Shown: in pieces, positions 38,164 through 47,636 of the stretch
How positions within the stretch are numbered: position 1 is the first letter of the stretch
Layout of the letters: each line of letters starts with the position of its first letter
Source of the DNA: CAVQRB01 sp963715055
GTDB lineage: Bacteria > Pseudomonadota > Alphaproteobacteria > Rhodobacterales > Rhodobacteraceae
DNA: 64,000 nucleotides
Direction: 5' to 3'
Assembly: GCA_963715055.1 (NCBI GenBank)
Contig: CAVQRB010000001.1
Coordinates: forward strand, 62,001-126,000
Notes under the pieces: model-generated
Told to the model about the DNA's origin: nothing
The model's database searches: none
Seen by the model: only the letters and a program-made list of their open reading frames with translations
Position numbers and translations under genes: made by a program

Positions 38164-40587
38164 ATGCTGACTGAATGCATCAAACCCGTTTCCGTGCCTG
38201 AGCTGACGGCGGACATCCTGCGTCACCTCAAGCAATCCATCGGCAAGGACGCCAGCCACGCCTCGACCTATGACTGGCGCATGTCGCTGGCCCTGGCGCT
38301 GCGCGACCGGGTGGTGGACCCGTGGTTCGAAAGCACCCGCAAGACCTATGAAGCCAAGGGCAAGCGGGTCTACTACCTTTCGATGGAATTCCTGATGGGA
38401 CGGCTGATCGAGGATGTGGCGGTCAACCTCGGGATGGAAGAGGTAGCCGAAGCCGCGATGAAATCGCTGGGGCAGGACTATGCCCGCGTCGTCGCCGATG
38501 AACCGGATGCCGCTCTTGGCAATGGCGGCCTCGGTCGTTTGGCCGCCTGTTTCATGGATTCTCTCTCCACGCTCGGCATTCCCGCATACGGTTATGGCAT
38601 CCGCTACGAACACGGGCTGTTTCAGCAGCACTTTGAAGACGGAATGCAGATCGAAACTGCCGAAACCTGGCTCGCACAACGCCATGTCTGGGAATTCGAG
38701 CGGCCTGAGGTTGCCTATCCCATCCATTTCGGCGGCCATGTGGCCGAGGAAAAGGGCAAGACGGTCTGGCATGCGGGTGAGACCGTCATGGCTTCGGCCT
38801 ATGATACGCCGGTGGTCGGCTGGCAGGCGCGGTGGGCCAATACGCTGCGGCTCTGGGCGGCCAAGCCCACCACCAATTTCGACCTCGAGAGCTTCAACCG
38901 AGGCGACTACATCGCCGCCAGCGCCCCCGAGGCACTGGCCCGCACGATCAGCCGCGTGCTTTACCCCGACGATACGACGGTGGGCGGCAAGGAATTGCGC
39001 CTCAAGCAGGAATACTTCTTCACCTCAGCGTCGATTCAGGACCTGCTGCGCCGCTACATCAGCGAGGGTGGCGAGATGGGCGAACTTGCGGATCACGTGG
39101 CGATCCAGCTCAACGACACGCATCCCGCCATCGCCGGACCGGAGCTTGTGCGCCTGCTGATGGACGAGCACGGCTTTGAGGTGGGCAAGGCGATCAGTAC
39201 CGCGCGCGCCTGCCTCGGCTATACCAACCACACGCTGCTGCCCGAGGCGCTGGAGCGCTGGCCCGAAGAGCTTTTCGCGCGCATTCTGCCGCGGCACCAT
39301 CGGATCATCCAGTTGATCGAGGCGGCGCATCTAGCGGCTACCTCCAGCGACATCCGCATTCTGGAGCGCGGCGAGGTCAAGATGGGAGAGTTGGCTTTCA
39401 TCATGGCTCACCGCGTCAATGGCGTCTCGGCACTGCACAGCGAATTGGTCAAGGAGACGGTCTTTGCGGATCTGCACAAGACCTACCCGAACCGCATCAT
39501 CAACCAGACCAATGGCATCACGCCGCGGCGCTGGCTCTACACCTGCAACCGGCCGCTGCGCGGGCTGATCAACGACACCATCGGCACTGGCTGGCCGGAC
39601 GATCTGGAGCAACTTGACGGTCTCGCAAAGCATGTGAATGACGCGGGCTTTCTGGAGAAGTTCCAGGCGGCCAAGGACGCCAACAAGGCGCATCTTTCGA
39701 ACTGGCTCAAGGCGCGCGACGGCGTCAGTCTTGATCCTGCCGCCATGTTCGACGTGCAGATCAAGCGCATCCACGAATACAAGCGCCAGCACATGAACCT
39801 GCTCGAGACCGTGGCGCTCTGGAACGAGATCCGCGACAATCCGAACGGCGACTGGACGCCGCGGGTGAAGATTTTCGGCGGCAAGGCGGCCCCCGGCTAT
39901 GTCGTGGCCAAGCAGATCATCCACCTCATCAATGATGTGGCCAAGGTGATCAACGCCGATCCTGTGACGCGCGACTACCTGAAGATCGTCTATCCGGAGA
40001 ATTACAACGTCTCGATGGCGGAGATCCTGATCCCGGCCACGGATCTCTCCGAGCAGATCTCCACCGCCGGAAAGGAAGCCTCCGGCACCGGCAACATGAA
40101 ATTTGCTCTGAATGGCGCGCCCACCATCGGCACGCTCGATGGGGCGAATGTGGAAATCCGCGAGCATGTCGGGGCGGAGAACTTCTTTCTCTTCGGGCTG
40201 ACGGCAGCGGAGGTTACCGCCCGCCGGGCCGAGCCCGACTATGCCCGCCGGGCCATCGAGGCCAGCCCGCGTCTGACGCGCGCGCTCGAGCAGATCGCGA
40301 GTGGCGTGTTCTCGGGCAAGGACACCGACCGCTACAAGGGGTTGGTGAGCGGGCTCTACGAGCACGACTACTTCCTCGTGACCTGTGATTTCGACAGCTA
40401 TTTCGATACCCAGCGCAAGGTGGATGCGGCCTTCCGCGAGAGCACGGGCTGGACCCGGATGGCGGCGTTGAACACGGCCCGGGTGGGCTGGTTCTCCTCC
40501 GATCGCACGATCAGCGGCTACGCGCAGGACATCTGGGATGCGCGCAGCCTGATCGAGCCCCGCAAACAGCGCCGCAACGTGGCCTGA
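38164..40587 (+). CDS. glgP: Glycogen phosphorylase
   Basis: An 807-residue GT35 phosphorylase that releases glucose 1-phosphate from glycogen. The PLP lysine is Lys646 in SGTGNMKF. Length equals that of bacterial GlgP. It opens a seven-gene block glgP-B-C-A-X-malQ-pgm with gaps of 40 bases or fewer, so probably one transcript, starting within the 102 bases after the fructokinase gene. Confidence 0.96.
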   Translation: MLTECIKPVSVPELTADILRHLKQSIGKDASHASTYDWRMSLALALRDRVVDPWFESTRKTYEAKGKRVYYLSMEFLMGRLIEDVAVNLGMEEVAEAAMKSLGQDYARVVADEPDAALGNGGLGRLAACFMDSLSTLGIPAYGYGIRYEHGLFQQHFEDGMQIETAETWLAQRHVWEFERPEVAYPIHFGGHVAEEKGKTVWHAGETVMASAYDTPVVGWQARWANTLRLWAAKPTTNFDLESFNRGDYIAASAPEALARTISRVLYPDDTTVGGKELRLKQEYFFTSASIQDLLRRYISEGGEMGELADHVAIQLNDTHPAIAGPELVRLLMDEHGFEVGKAISTARACLGYTNHTLLPEALERWPEELFARILPRHHRIIQLIEAAHLAATSSDIRILERGEVKMGELAFIMAHRVNGVSALHSELVKETVFADLHKTYPNRIINQTNGITPRRWLYTCNRPLRGLINDTIGTGWPDDLEQLDGLAKHVNDAGFLEKFQAAKDANKAHLSNWLKARDGVSLDPAAMFDVQIKRIHEYKRQHMNLLETVALWNEIRDNPNGDWTPRVKIFGGKAAPGYVVAKQIIHLINDVAKVINADPVTRDYLKIVYPENYNVSMAEILIPATDLSEQISTAGKEASGTGNMKFALNGAPTIGTLDGANVEIREHVGAENFFLFGLTAAEVTARRAEPDYARRAIEASPRLTRALEQIASGVFSGKDTDRYKGLVSGLYEHDYFLVTCDFDSYFDTQRKVDAAFRESTGWTRMAALNTARVGWFSSDRTISGYAQDIWDARSLIEPRKQRRNVA

Positions 40588-40602
40588 GCAAGGAGCCGAA
40601 AG

Positions 40603-42792
40603 ATGACCCCCGAGGACGCCCAAACAATCATCGCCGGAACCCATCCGGACCCGTTTGCCGTCCTCGGACTGCATGAGAGCGGCGGCAAGCTTGTCGTCCG
40701 CGCATTCGTTCCCGGTGCAGAGGCGATCGAGGCTATCGATACGGGCAACGGCAAGCGCATTGCCGACCTGGTGCCGGTGCCGGATGCCCCCGGTCTCTTC
40801 GAGGGGGTCACCCGGCGGAAAAAGCGCTTCGCCTATCACCTGAAGGTCAGCCAAGGCGGCAACCTCTGGACCGCGGATGACCCTTACCGCTTCGGCCCGG
40901 TCATGGGGGAACTCGACGAGCACCTGATCGGCGAAGGCGCGCACCGTCAGCTATGGCGCGTTCTGGGCGCTCATGTGATGACGCATGAGGGCGTGCCGGG
41001 CACGCATTTCGCGGTCTGGGCTCCCAACGCCCGGCGGGTCTCCATCGTGGGCGATTTCAATACCTGGGACGGGCGGCGGCATCTCCTGCGGCGGCGAGGG
41101 CAGACAGGGGTCTGGGAAACCTTCATTCCCAATGTAGGCGAGGGTGCAATCTACAAATACGAGGTGCTCGACAGCGGCGGCAATCTTCAGCCCCTGAAGG
41201 CCGATCCGGTTGGTTTCGGTGCCGAACATCCGCCCGCGACGGGTTCCGTGGTGCGCGAGATCGCCGGGTATGACTGGCAGGATGACGCCTGGATGACCCG
41301 CCGGCAGGCAGCACAGCGCATCGACCAGCCGATCTCCATCTACGAGGTGCATCTGGGTTCCTGGCGGCGCGTGCCGGAGGAAGGCAACCGGCCCTTGAGC
41401 TACGTTGAACTGGCCCGCGATCTGGTGGCCTATGTCAAGGATCTGGGCTTTACCCACATCGAACTCATGCCGATCTCGGAGTTTCCCTTTGACGGCTCCT
41501 GGGGCTACCAGCCGGTGGGGCTTTTCGCTCCCACCATCCGCCATGGCACTCCTGATGAATTCCGCGCGCTGGTCGAGGCCTGCCACGCAGAAAACATCGG
41601 CCTGCTGCTCGACTGGGTGCCGGGGCATTTCCCCGAAGACCCGCATGGGCTGGTGCGCTTCGATGGCACGGCGCTCTATGAGCACGCGGACAGGCGGGAA
41701 GGGTTCCATCCCGACTGGAACACGATGGTCTTCAATTACGGCCGGGCGGAGGTCTCCAACTACCTGATCGCCAATGCACTCTACTGGCTTGAGGAGCATC
41801 ACATCGATGGGCTCCGCGTCGATGCGGTGGCCTCTATGCTCTACCGCGACTACTCTCGCAAGGATGGTGAGTGGATCCCCAACAAGGACGGTGGGCGCGA
41901 GAACCTCGAAGCCATCGCCTTCTTGCAGAACATGAACATTGCGGCCTATGGCGAGGTGCCTGGCATCATGACCGTGGCCGAGGAATCCACCGCCTTCTCC
42001 GGCGTGAGCGCGCCTGCGGATACCGGCGGGCTGGGCTTCGGGTTCAAGTGGAACATGGGCTGGATGAACGACACGCTGAAATACATGTCCGAAGACCCGG
42101 TGCACCGCAAATATCATCATTCCAAGATGACCTTCGGTCTGCACTATGCCTTTTCGGAGAATTTCATCCTGCCGATCAGCCATGACGAGGTGGTGCACGG
42201 CAAGGGCTCGATGCTCGACAAGATGCCGGGGCAGGGCGCGGATAAATTCGCCAACCTGCGCGCCTACTATGGCTTCATGTGGGGGCATCCGGGCAAGAAA
42301 CTCCTGTTCATGGGCTGCGAGTTTGCCCAAGGCGCGGAATGGAACCACGACAGCAGCCTCGACTGGCACCTGCTCGACATCGACTGGCACCGTGGTGTGC
42401 AGGCGCTGATCCGCGATCTCAACACGCTCTACCGCAATAGCCCCGCGCTCCACGAGCGCGATACGAAGCCCGAAGGTTTCGAATGGGTCGAGGAAAACAA
42501 TGGCGACGAATCTGTCCTTGTCTGGCTGCGGCGCGGGGCGGGCGATACGCCGCCCATGCTGGTGGTGTCGAATTTCACGCCGGTGGAGCGCACCGGCCGC
42601 CGCATCGGCGTGCCGGAACAGGGCCGCTGGGCGGAGCGTCTGAACACCAATGCGCAGTTCTATGGCGGCGACGGGCGGGGCAATATGGGAGGGGTCCTGT
42701 CCGAACGGATCGCCGCTTCCGGGCGGGCGCAGTCGATCAAGGTGACGCTGCCGCCGCTCACGACACTGTTTTTCGAGCTGGAGCGTGACTGA
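40603..42792 (+). CDS. glgB: 1,4-alpha-glucan branching enzyme
   Basis: A 729-residue GH13 branching enzyme with an N-terminal N1 region and CBM48 domain, the central barrel and a C-terminal beta domain. Asp407 (LRVDAV) is the nucleophile and Glu460 (VAEEST) the acid/base. It makes the alpha-1,6 branches of glycogen. It lies 15 bases after glgP and 42 before glgC. Confidence 0.96.
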   Translation: MTPEDAQTIIAGTHPDPFAVLGLHESGGKLVVRAFVPGAEAIEAIDTGNGKRIADLVPVPDAPGLFEGVTRRKKRFAYHLKVSQGGNLWTADDPYRFGPVMGELDEHLIGEGAHRQLWRVLGAHVMTHEGVPGTHFAVWAPNARRVSIVGDFNTWDGRRHLLRRRGQTGVWETFIPNVGEGAIYKYEVLDSGGNLQPLKADPVGFGAEHPPATGSVVREIAGYDWQDDAWMTRRQAAQRIDQPISIYEVHLGSWRRVPEEGNRPLSYVELARDLVAYVKDLGFTHIELMPISEFPFDGSWGYQPVGLFAPTIRHGTPDEFRALVEACHAENIGLLLDWVPGHFPEDPHGLVRFDGTALYEHADRREGFHPDWNTMVFNYGRAEVSNYLIANALYWLEEHHIDGLRVDAVASMLYRDYSRKDGEWIPNKDGGRENLEAIAFLQNMNIAAYGEVPGIMTVAEESTAFSGVSAPADTGGLGFGFKWNMGWMNDTLKYMSEDPVHRKYHHSKMTFGLHYAFSENFILPISHDEVVHGKGSMLDKMPGQGADKFANLRAYYGFMWGHPGKKLLFMGCEFAQGAEWNHDSSLDWHLLDIDWHRGVQALIRDLNTLYRNSPALHERDTKPEGFEWVEENNGDESVLVWLRRGAGDTPPMLVVSNFTPVERTGRRIGVPEQGRWAERLNTNAQFYGGDGRGNMGGVLSERIAASGRAQSIKVTLPPLTTLFFELERD

Positions 42793-42834
42793 GGTCGCAC
42801 CGGCTATTTGAAAGATTTCAGGGGGAGGACCACA

Positions 42835-44094
42835 ATGAACAATGAATCGCAAAGGCTGGCCCATCAGACCATGGCCTTCGTGCTCGCAGGCGGGCGCGGC
42901 AGCCGGCTCTATGAACTGACCGACCGACGTGCCAAACCGGCGATGTATTTTGGTGGCAAAAGCCGGATCATCGACTTCCCCCTCTCCAACGCAGTGAATT
43001 CCGGCATCCGACGGATTGGCGTCGCCACGCAATACAAGGCGCATTCGCTCATTCGCCACCTGCAGCGTGGCTGGAGCTTCTTTCGCGCCGAACGCAACGA
43101 GTCCCTCGACATCCTGCCCGCCTCCCAGCAGATGAACGACGAGAACTGGTACAAGGGTACCGCCGACGCCGTGGCCCAGAACCGCGACATCATCGAAGGC
43201 TACGGGCCGAAATACATCATCATCCTCGCGGGCGATCACATCTACAAGCAGGACTATTCGCTGATGGTGAAACACCACGTCGAAAGCGGCGCGGATGTCA
43301 CCGTGGGCTGCATCGAGGTGCCGCGCATGGAGGCCACCGGTTTCGGCGTGATGAAGGTTGACGAAAACGACCGCATCCTCGATTTCGTGGAAAAGCCGAA
43401 AGACCCGCCTGCGATGCCGGGTCATCCCGACCAGGCACTCGCCTCCATGGGCATTTATGTCTTCGCGACCAAGTATCTCTTCCAGGTGCTGGCAGACTGC
43501 GCGGCCCAGCCGGGATATGGCGATGATTTTGGCGGCGATATCATTCCCAAGATCGTGCGTGAGGGCAAGGCCGTGGCGCATCCTTTCAGCCGTTCCTGCG
43601 TGCGCTCGGGGACCGAGGATGCGCCCTACTGGCGCGACGTGGGCACGGTCGATGCCTTCTGGCAGGCCAATATCGACCTCACGGACTTCCGCCCCGAGCT
43701 TGATCTTTACAACAACGACTGGCCGATCTGGACCTATTCGGAACTGACGGCGCCGGCGAAATTCATCCACAACGAAGAAGGGCGCCGCGGCTCCGCTGTC
43801 TCCTCAATGGTCTCGGGCGGCTGCATCATCTCGGGCTCGAGCCTCGAGCGCTGCCTGATGTTCACTGGCGTGCGCACGCATTCCTTCTCGCAGCTGTCCG
43901 GCGTGGTAGCGCTGCCCTACGTGGAGATCAATCGGCAGGCGCGGCTCAAAAATGTGGTCATCGATCGTGGCGTGGTCATCCCGAAAGGGCTGGTCGTCGG
44001 CGAGGATCCGGACCTCGATGCCAAGCGGTTCCGGCGCACGGCCAGCGGCATCTGCCTCATCACCCAACCCATGATCGATCGTCTGGAAAGCTGA
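42835..44094 (+). CDS. glgC: Glucose-1-phosphate adenylyltransferase
   Basis: A 419-residue ADP-glucose pyrophosphorylase. The nucleotide loop GGRGSRLYELT and the allosteric/substrate text RRAKPA follow the N terminus, and the C-terminal beta-helix is present. ATG 42835 follows GGGGGAGGA. It makes ADP-glucose for GlgA and is the usual control point of glycogen synthesis. Confidence 0.96.
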   Translation: MNNESQRLAHQTMAFVLAGGRGSRLYELTDRRAKPAMYFGGKSRIIDFPLSNAVNSGIRRIGVATQYKAHSLIRHLQRGWSFFRAERNESLDILPASQQMNDENWYKGTADAVAQNRDIIEGYGPKYIIILAGDHIYKQDYSLMVKHHVESGADVTVGCIEVPRMEATGFGVMKVDENDRILDFVEKPKDPPAMPGHPDQALASMGIYVFATKYLFQVLADCAAQPGYGDDFGGDIIPKIVREGKAVAHPFSRSCVRSGTEDAPYWRDVGTVDAFWQANIDLTDFRPELDLYNNDWPIWTYSELTAPAKFIHNEEGRRGSAVSSMVSGGCIISGSSLERCLMFTGVRTHSFSQLSGVVALPYVEINRQARLKNVVIDRGVVIPKGLVVGEDPDLDAKRFRRTASGICLITQPMIDRLES

Positions 44095-44097
44095 GCC

Positions 44098-45537
44098 ATG
44101 AAGGTTCTCTACGTTGCTTCCGAATGTGCGCCCTTCATCAAGACCGGCGGCCTCGCGGATGTGATTGGCGCCGTGCCCAAGGCGCTGGCCGGGCTTGGCG
44201 TTGAGGCGCGAGTGATGCTGCCGGCCTATCCCGCGCTTGCCGGGATTGCTGCGAAGGGCAAGGTGGTCTGGGAGGCCGAGGCGCTGCTCGGCGGACCGGC
44301 GAAGCTGCGCGCCTGCACCGCCGAAGGCATCGAGTTGATGCTGCTAGAAGCGCCGCATCTCTTCGACCGGGCCGGCGGCATCTACCTCGATGCGACCGGG
44401 CAGGACTGGACCGACAACGCCCAGCGGTTCGGCGCGCTGTCGCAGGTTGCGGCGCGCGTCGCCATGGAGGGCGCCGCCGGATGGAAACCCGATCTCGTGC
44501 ATGCCCATGACTGGCAGGCGGGGCTCGTCCCTGCCTACCTGCGGCAATGGGGGGCAGAGGTTCCTTCCGTCCTGACGATCCACAACATCGCCTTTCAGGG
44601 TCTCTTCGATCCTACGCTGATGGCGCCGCTGAATCTCTCCCCGGCGCTCTACACGTCCGAAGGCATGGAATATTTCTGGCGCTTCGGGTTTCTCAAGGCA
44701 GGCATCGCCTATTCCAACAAGATCACGACCGTCAGCCCCACCTATGCGCGGGAACTGATGCTGCCGGAGTTCGGCATGGGGCTCGAAGGCATGCTGCGGG
44801 CCCGGGCGGGCGATCTCTCGGGTATCCTCAACGGGATCGATCTCGACATCTGGAACCCGGAAACCGACCCGGCCCTGGTCGAGCCCTACACGGTGCGCAA
44901 GCTCAAGGCCAAGACCGCGAACCGCACCGAAGTCATGAGCCGTTTCGGCCTGACGCCCACCGATGACGCACCGCTCTTCTGCGTGATCAGCCGGCTGACC
45001 ACGCAAAAGGGGCTCGACCTGCTGCTCGAAGCCTTGCCGGTTCTTGTCGGGCGCGGCGCGCGCCTTGCTGTCCTCGGCAGCGGCGACAAGGCGCTCGAGG
45101 CCGGTTTCGTGGCTGCCGCGCATCGCTACAACGGTACCGTCGGCGTCATCATCGGCTATGACGAGCCGCTTTCGCATCTGATGCAGGGCGGCAGCGATGC
45201 GATCCTGATCCCCTCCCGGTTCGAGCCATGCGGGCTGACGCAGCTTTACGGGCTGCGCTACGGCACGCTGCCTGTTGTGGCGCGCACCGGCGGGCTGGCC
45301 GACACGGTGATCGACGCCAATGAAGCCGCCCTCGCGGCCGACTGCGCCACAGGCGTGCAATTTGCCCCCGTCACCACGGCAGCTCTGGAGCAGGCCATCG
45401 CGCGCACCTGCGACCTCTTTGCGCAACCGAAAGTCTGGGCAGGCATGATGCGCCGGGCGATGAAACATCCGGTGGGCTGGGACACGTCCGCACTGGCCTA
45501 CCGCGACATCTACGCGGACCTTCTGGAACAGGACTGA
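44098..45537 (+). CDS. glgA: Glycogen synthase (ADP-glucose)
   Basis: A 479-residue GT5 synthase. The N-terminal KTGGLADV (Lys15) binds ADP-glucose and the C-terminal domain holds the conserved SRFEPCGLTQLY block. It extends glycogen chains with glucose from ADP-glucose. It starts three bases after the glgC stop. Confidence 0.96.
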   Translation: MKVLYVASECAPFIKTGGLADVIGAVPKALAGLGVEARVMLPAYPALAGIAAKGKVVWEAEALLGGPAKLRACTAEGIELMLLEAPHLFDRAGGIYLDATGQDWTDNAQRFGALSQVAARVAMEGAAGWKPDLVHAHDWQAGLVPAYLRQWGAEVPSVLTIHNIAFQGLFDPTLMAPLNLSPALYTSEGMEYFWRFGFLKAGIAYSNKITTVSPTYARELMLPEFGMGLEGMLRARAGDLSGILNGIDLDIWNPETDPALVEPYTVRKLKAKTANRTEVMSRFGLTPTDDAPLFCVISRLTTQKGLDLLLEALPVLVGRGARLAVLGSGDKALEAGFVAAAHRYNGTVGVIIGYDEPLSHLMQGGSDAILIPSRFEPCGLTQLYGLRYGTLPVVARTGGLADTVIDANEAALAADCATGVQFAPVTTAALEQAIARTCDLFAQPKVWAGMMRRAMKHPVGWDTSALAYRDIYADLLEQD

Positions 45538-45542
45538 CCCGG

Positions 45543-47636
45543 GTGACGCAGCAGGCAACTTCCGGCAGCGCCGCAAGGCTCGGCGCGCATGTGGATGGGG
45601 ATGGGGTCAATTTCGCCGTCTTCTCCGCCAATGCGGAAAGGATGGAGCTTTGCCTCTTCTCGCCTGATGGCAAGCGCGAGACAGCGCGGCTGACCCTGCC
45701 GGAGCGCAGCGGCTCGATCTGGCACGGGCATGTGGCGGGGCTGAAACCCGGCACCCTCTATGGCTACCGCGCGCATGGGGCCTATGCGCCCGAACGCGGC
45801 CACAGATTCAACCCCAACAAGCTGCTGCTCGATCCTTATACGCGCGAGATGCGCGGTAGCTTGCAGAACCATGCTGCAACGCTCGGCTATGCCAAATCCT
45901 CCAGCGCCATCGATCTGTCCTTCGATACGCGGGACAGTGCGCGATACGTCCCGAAATCCGTCGTCTCCGATCCGGGGCTTTTCAAGCCTGTGGGGGCGCG
46001 CCCCTGCACGCCTTGGGAGGACACGCTGATCTACGAGGCGCATGTGAAGGGTCTCACGGCCCTGCATCCGCAGGTGACGCAGAAACTGCGCGGCACCTAT
46101 GAGGGACTCGCCTCGCCTGCGGTGATCGACCATCTGCACCGTCTCGGCGTGACCGCCATCGAACTGCTGCCGGTTCATGCCTTTGTGAATGACGGATTTC
46201 TGCTTGAGAAAAGGCTCACAAACTACTGGGGCTACAATACAATCGGGTTTTTCGCCCCCGAGCCGCGGTATTTCGGACCCGAAGGCTTCATCGGGTTCCG
46301 CCAGATGGTGCGGCAGTTCCATGACGCGGGCATCGAGGTTATCCTCGATGTGGTCTACAACCACACCGCCGAAGGCGACCAGCGCGGCCCGACGCTCAGC
46401 TTCCGGGGGCTCGACAACGCCTCATACTACCGGCTCGTCAACGGTCAGCCGCGCTATTACGTCAACGATACCGGCACCGGCAACACGGTGAATGTATCCA
46501 ACCCGCATGTGCTGCGGATGGTGATGGATTCGCTGCGGTTCTGGGTCGACTGCATGGGCATCGACGGTTTCCGCTTCGATCTGGCCACGACGTTGGGGCG
46601 CGAGGATCATGGCTTCGATCCGCGCGGCGGTTTCTTCGACGCGCTGCGGCAGGACCCGGTGCTGGCAGGTGTCAAGCTCATCGCTGAGCCCTGGGACATC
46701 GGTCCGGGCGGCTACCAGCTTGGCGGCTTCCCCCCGGAGTTCGGCGAGTGGAACGATGCTTACCGCGACACGCTGAGGCGGTTCTGGAAGGGCGACGCTC
46801 ATTCGGCGCAGGAACTCGCCGCACGGCTCTTGGGTTCGGCGGACGCGTTCGACCGGATGGGGAGGCGGGCCTGTTCATCGGTCAATTTTGTGGCCGCTCA
46901 TGACGGTTTCACCCTCGCCGACATCACCGCCTTTGCCACGCGGCACAATGAGGCCAACGGGGAGGACAACCGCGATGGCCACAACGCCAACCATTCGGAC
47001 AATTGCGGCGTCGAAGGTCCGACGGATGACCCGGTTATTCTTGTGCGGCGCAAGCGGCGGCAGCGCAACATGCTGGCAACGCTCTTTCTGTCACAGGGCA
47101 CGCCGATGCTGCTGGCAGGCGATGAATTCGGCAACTCGCAATCCGGCAACAACAACGCCTATTGCCAGGACAATGAGATCGCCTGGCTCGATTGGGCCTC
47201 GGGCGATGTGGAAATGACCAGTTTCGTGGCGCGCCTCGCGGCCTTTCGACGGGCACACCCCTGCCTGCGGCAGACCAGGTTCCTGCATGCAGCTGCCCGC
47301 CCGCAGGACGGGTTACCGGATGTGGAGTGGCTTGGCTTCGACGGCAAGCCGCTCAATTGGCGGGATCCGGCCTTGTCCGCCATTTGCCTGCTGCTGCGCG
47401 TCTCGGCGGACACGCCCGAGCATCTGGCCCCTGACGATTGCGTCTACCTGATCATCAACCGCGCGGCGCAGGAGGCCGAGGTGATCCTGCCGCCCGTGTC
47501 CGAAGGCAAAAGTTGGGTGCTGGGCCTTGATACGTCTTCCACCATGCCCGAGGACACGTCGGTGCAGGGCAGGCTGGCCGTCTGTGCAGAGAGCGTCGTG
47601 GCGCTGGTCCTTGCCGAGAGTGACCGGGTATCATGA
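45543..47636 (+). CDS. glgX: Glycogen debranching enzyme
   Basis: A 697-residue GH13 debranching enzyme with an N-terminal CBM48 domain. The nucleophile is Asp346 (FRFDLATT) and the acid/base Glu382 (IAEPWD). It removes the short branches left by GlgP. The start is GTG, five bases after glgA. The stop overlaps the malQ start by four bases (ATGA). Confidence 0.95.
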   Translation: MTQQATSGSAARLGAHVDGDGVNFAVFSANAERMELCLFSPDGKRETARLTLPERSGSIWHGHVAGLKPGTLYGYRAHGAYAPERGHRFNPNKLLLDPYTREMRGSLQNHAATLGYAKSSSAIDLSFDTRDSARYVPKSVVSDPGLFKPVGARPCTPWEDTLIYEAHVKGLTALHPQVTQKLRGTYEGLASPAVIDHLHRLGVTAIELLPVHAFVNDGFLLEKRLTNYWGYNTIGFFAPEPRYFGPEGFIGFRQMVRQFHDAGIEVILDVVYNHTAEGDQRGPTLSFRGLDNASYYRLVNGQPRYYVNDTGTGNTVNVSNPHVLRMVMDSLRFWVDCMGIDGFRFDLATTLGREDHGFDPRGGFFDALRQDPVLAGVKLIAEPWDIGPGGYQLGGFPPEFGEWNDAYRDTLRRFWKGDAHSAQELAARLLGSADAFDRMGRRACSSVNFVAAHDGFTLADITAFATRHNEANGEDNRDGHNANHSDNCGVEGPTDDPVILVRRKRRQRNMLATLFLSQGTPMLLAGDEFGNSQSGNNNAYCQDNEIAWLDWASGDVEMTSFVARLAAFRRAHPCLRQTRFLHAAARPQDGLPDVEWLGFDGKPLNWRDPALSAICLLLRVSADTPEHLAPDDCVYLIINRAAQEAEVILPPVSEGKSWVLGLDTSSTMPEDTSVQGRLAVCAESVVALVLAESDRVS

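Noticed and set aside
40951..43770. A 939-codon open frame on the - strand across glgB and glgC
   Set aside because: It lies opposite two strongly conserved glycogen genes, has no recognisable domain and spans a gene boundary; long antisense frames are expected in GC-rich DNA.
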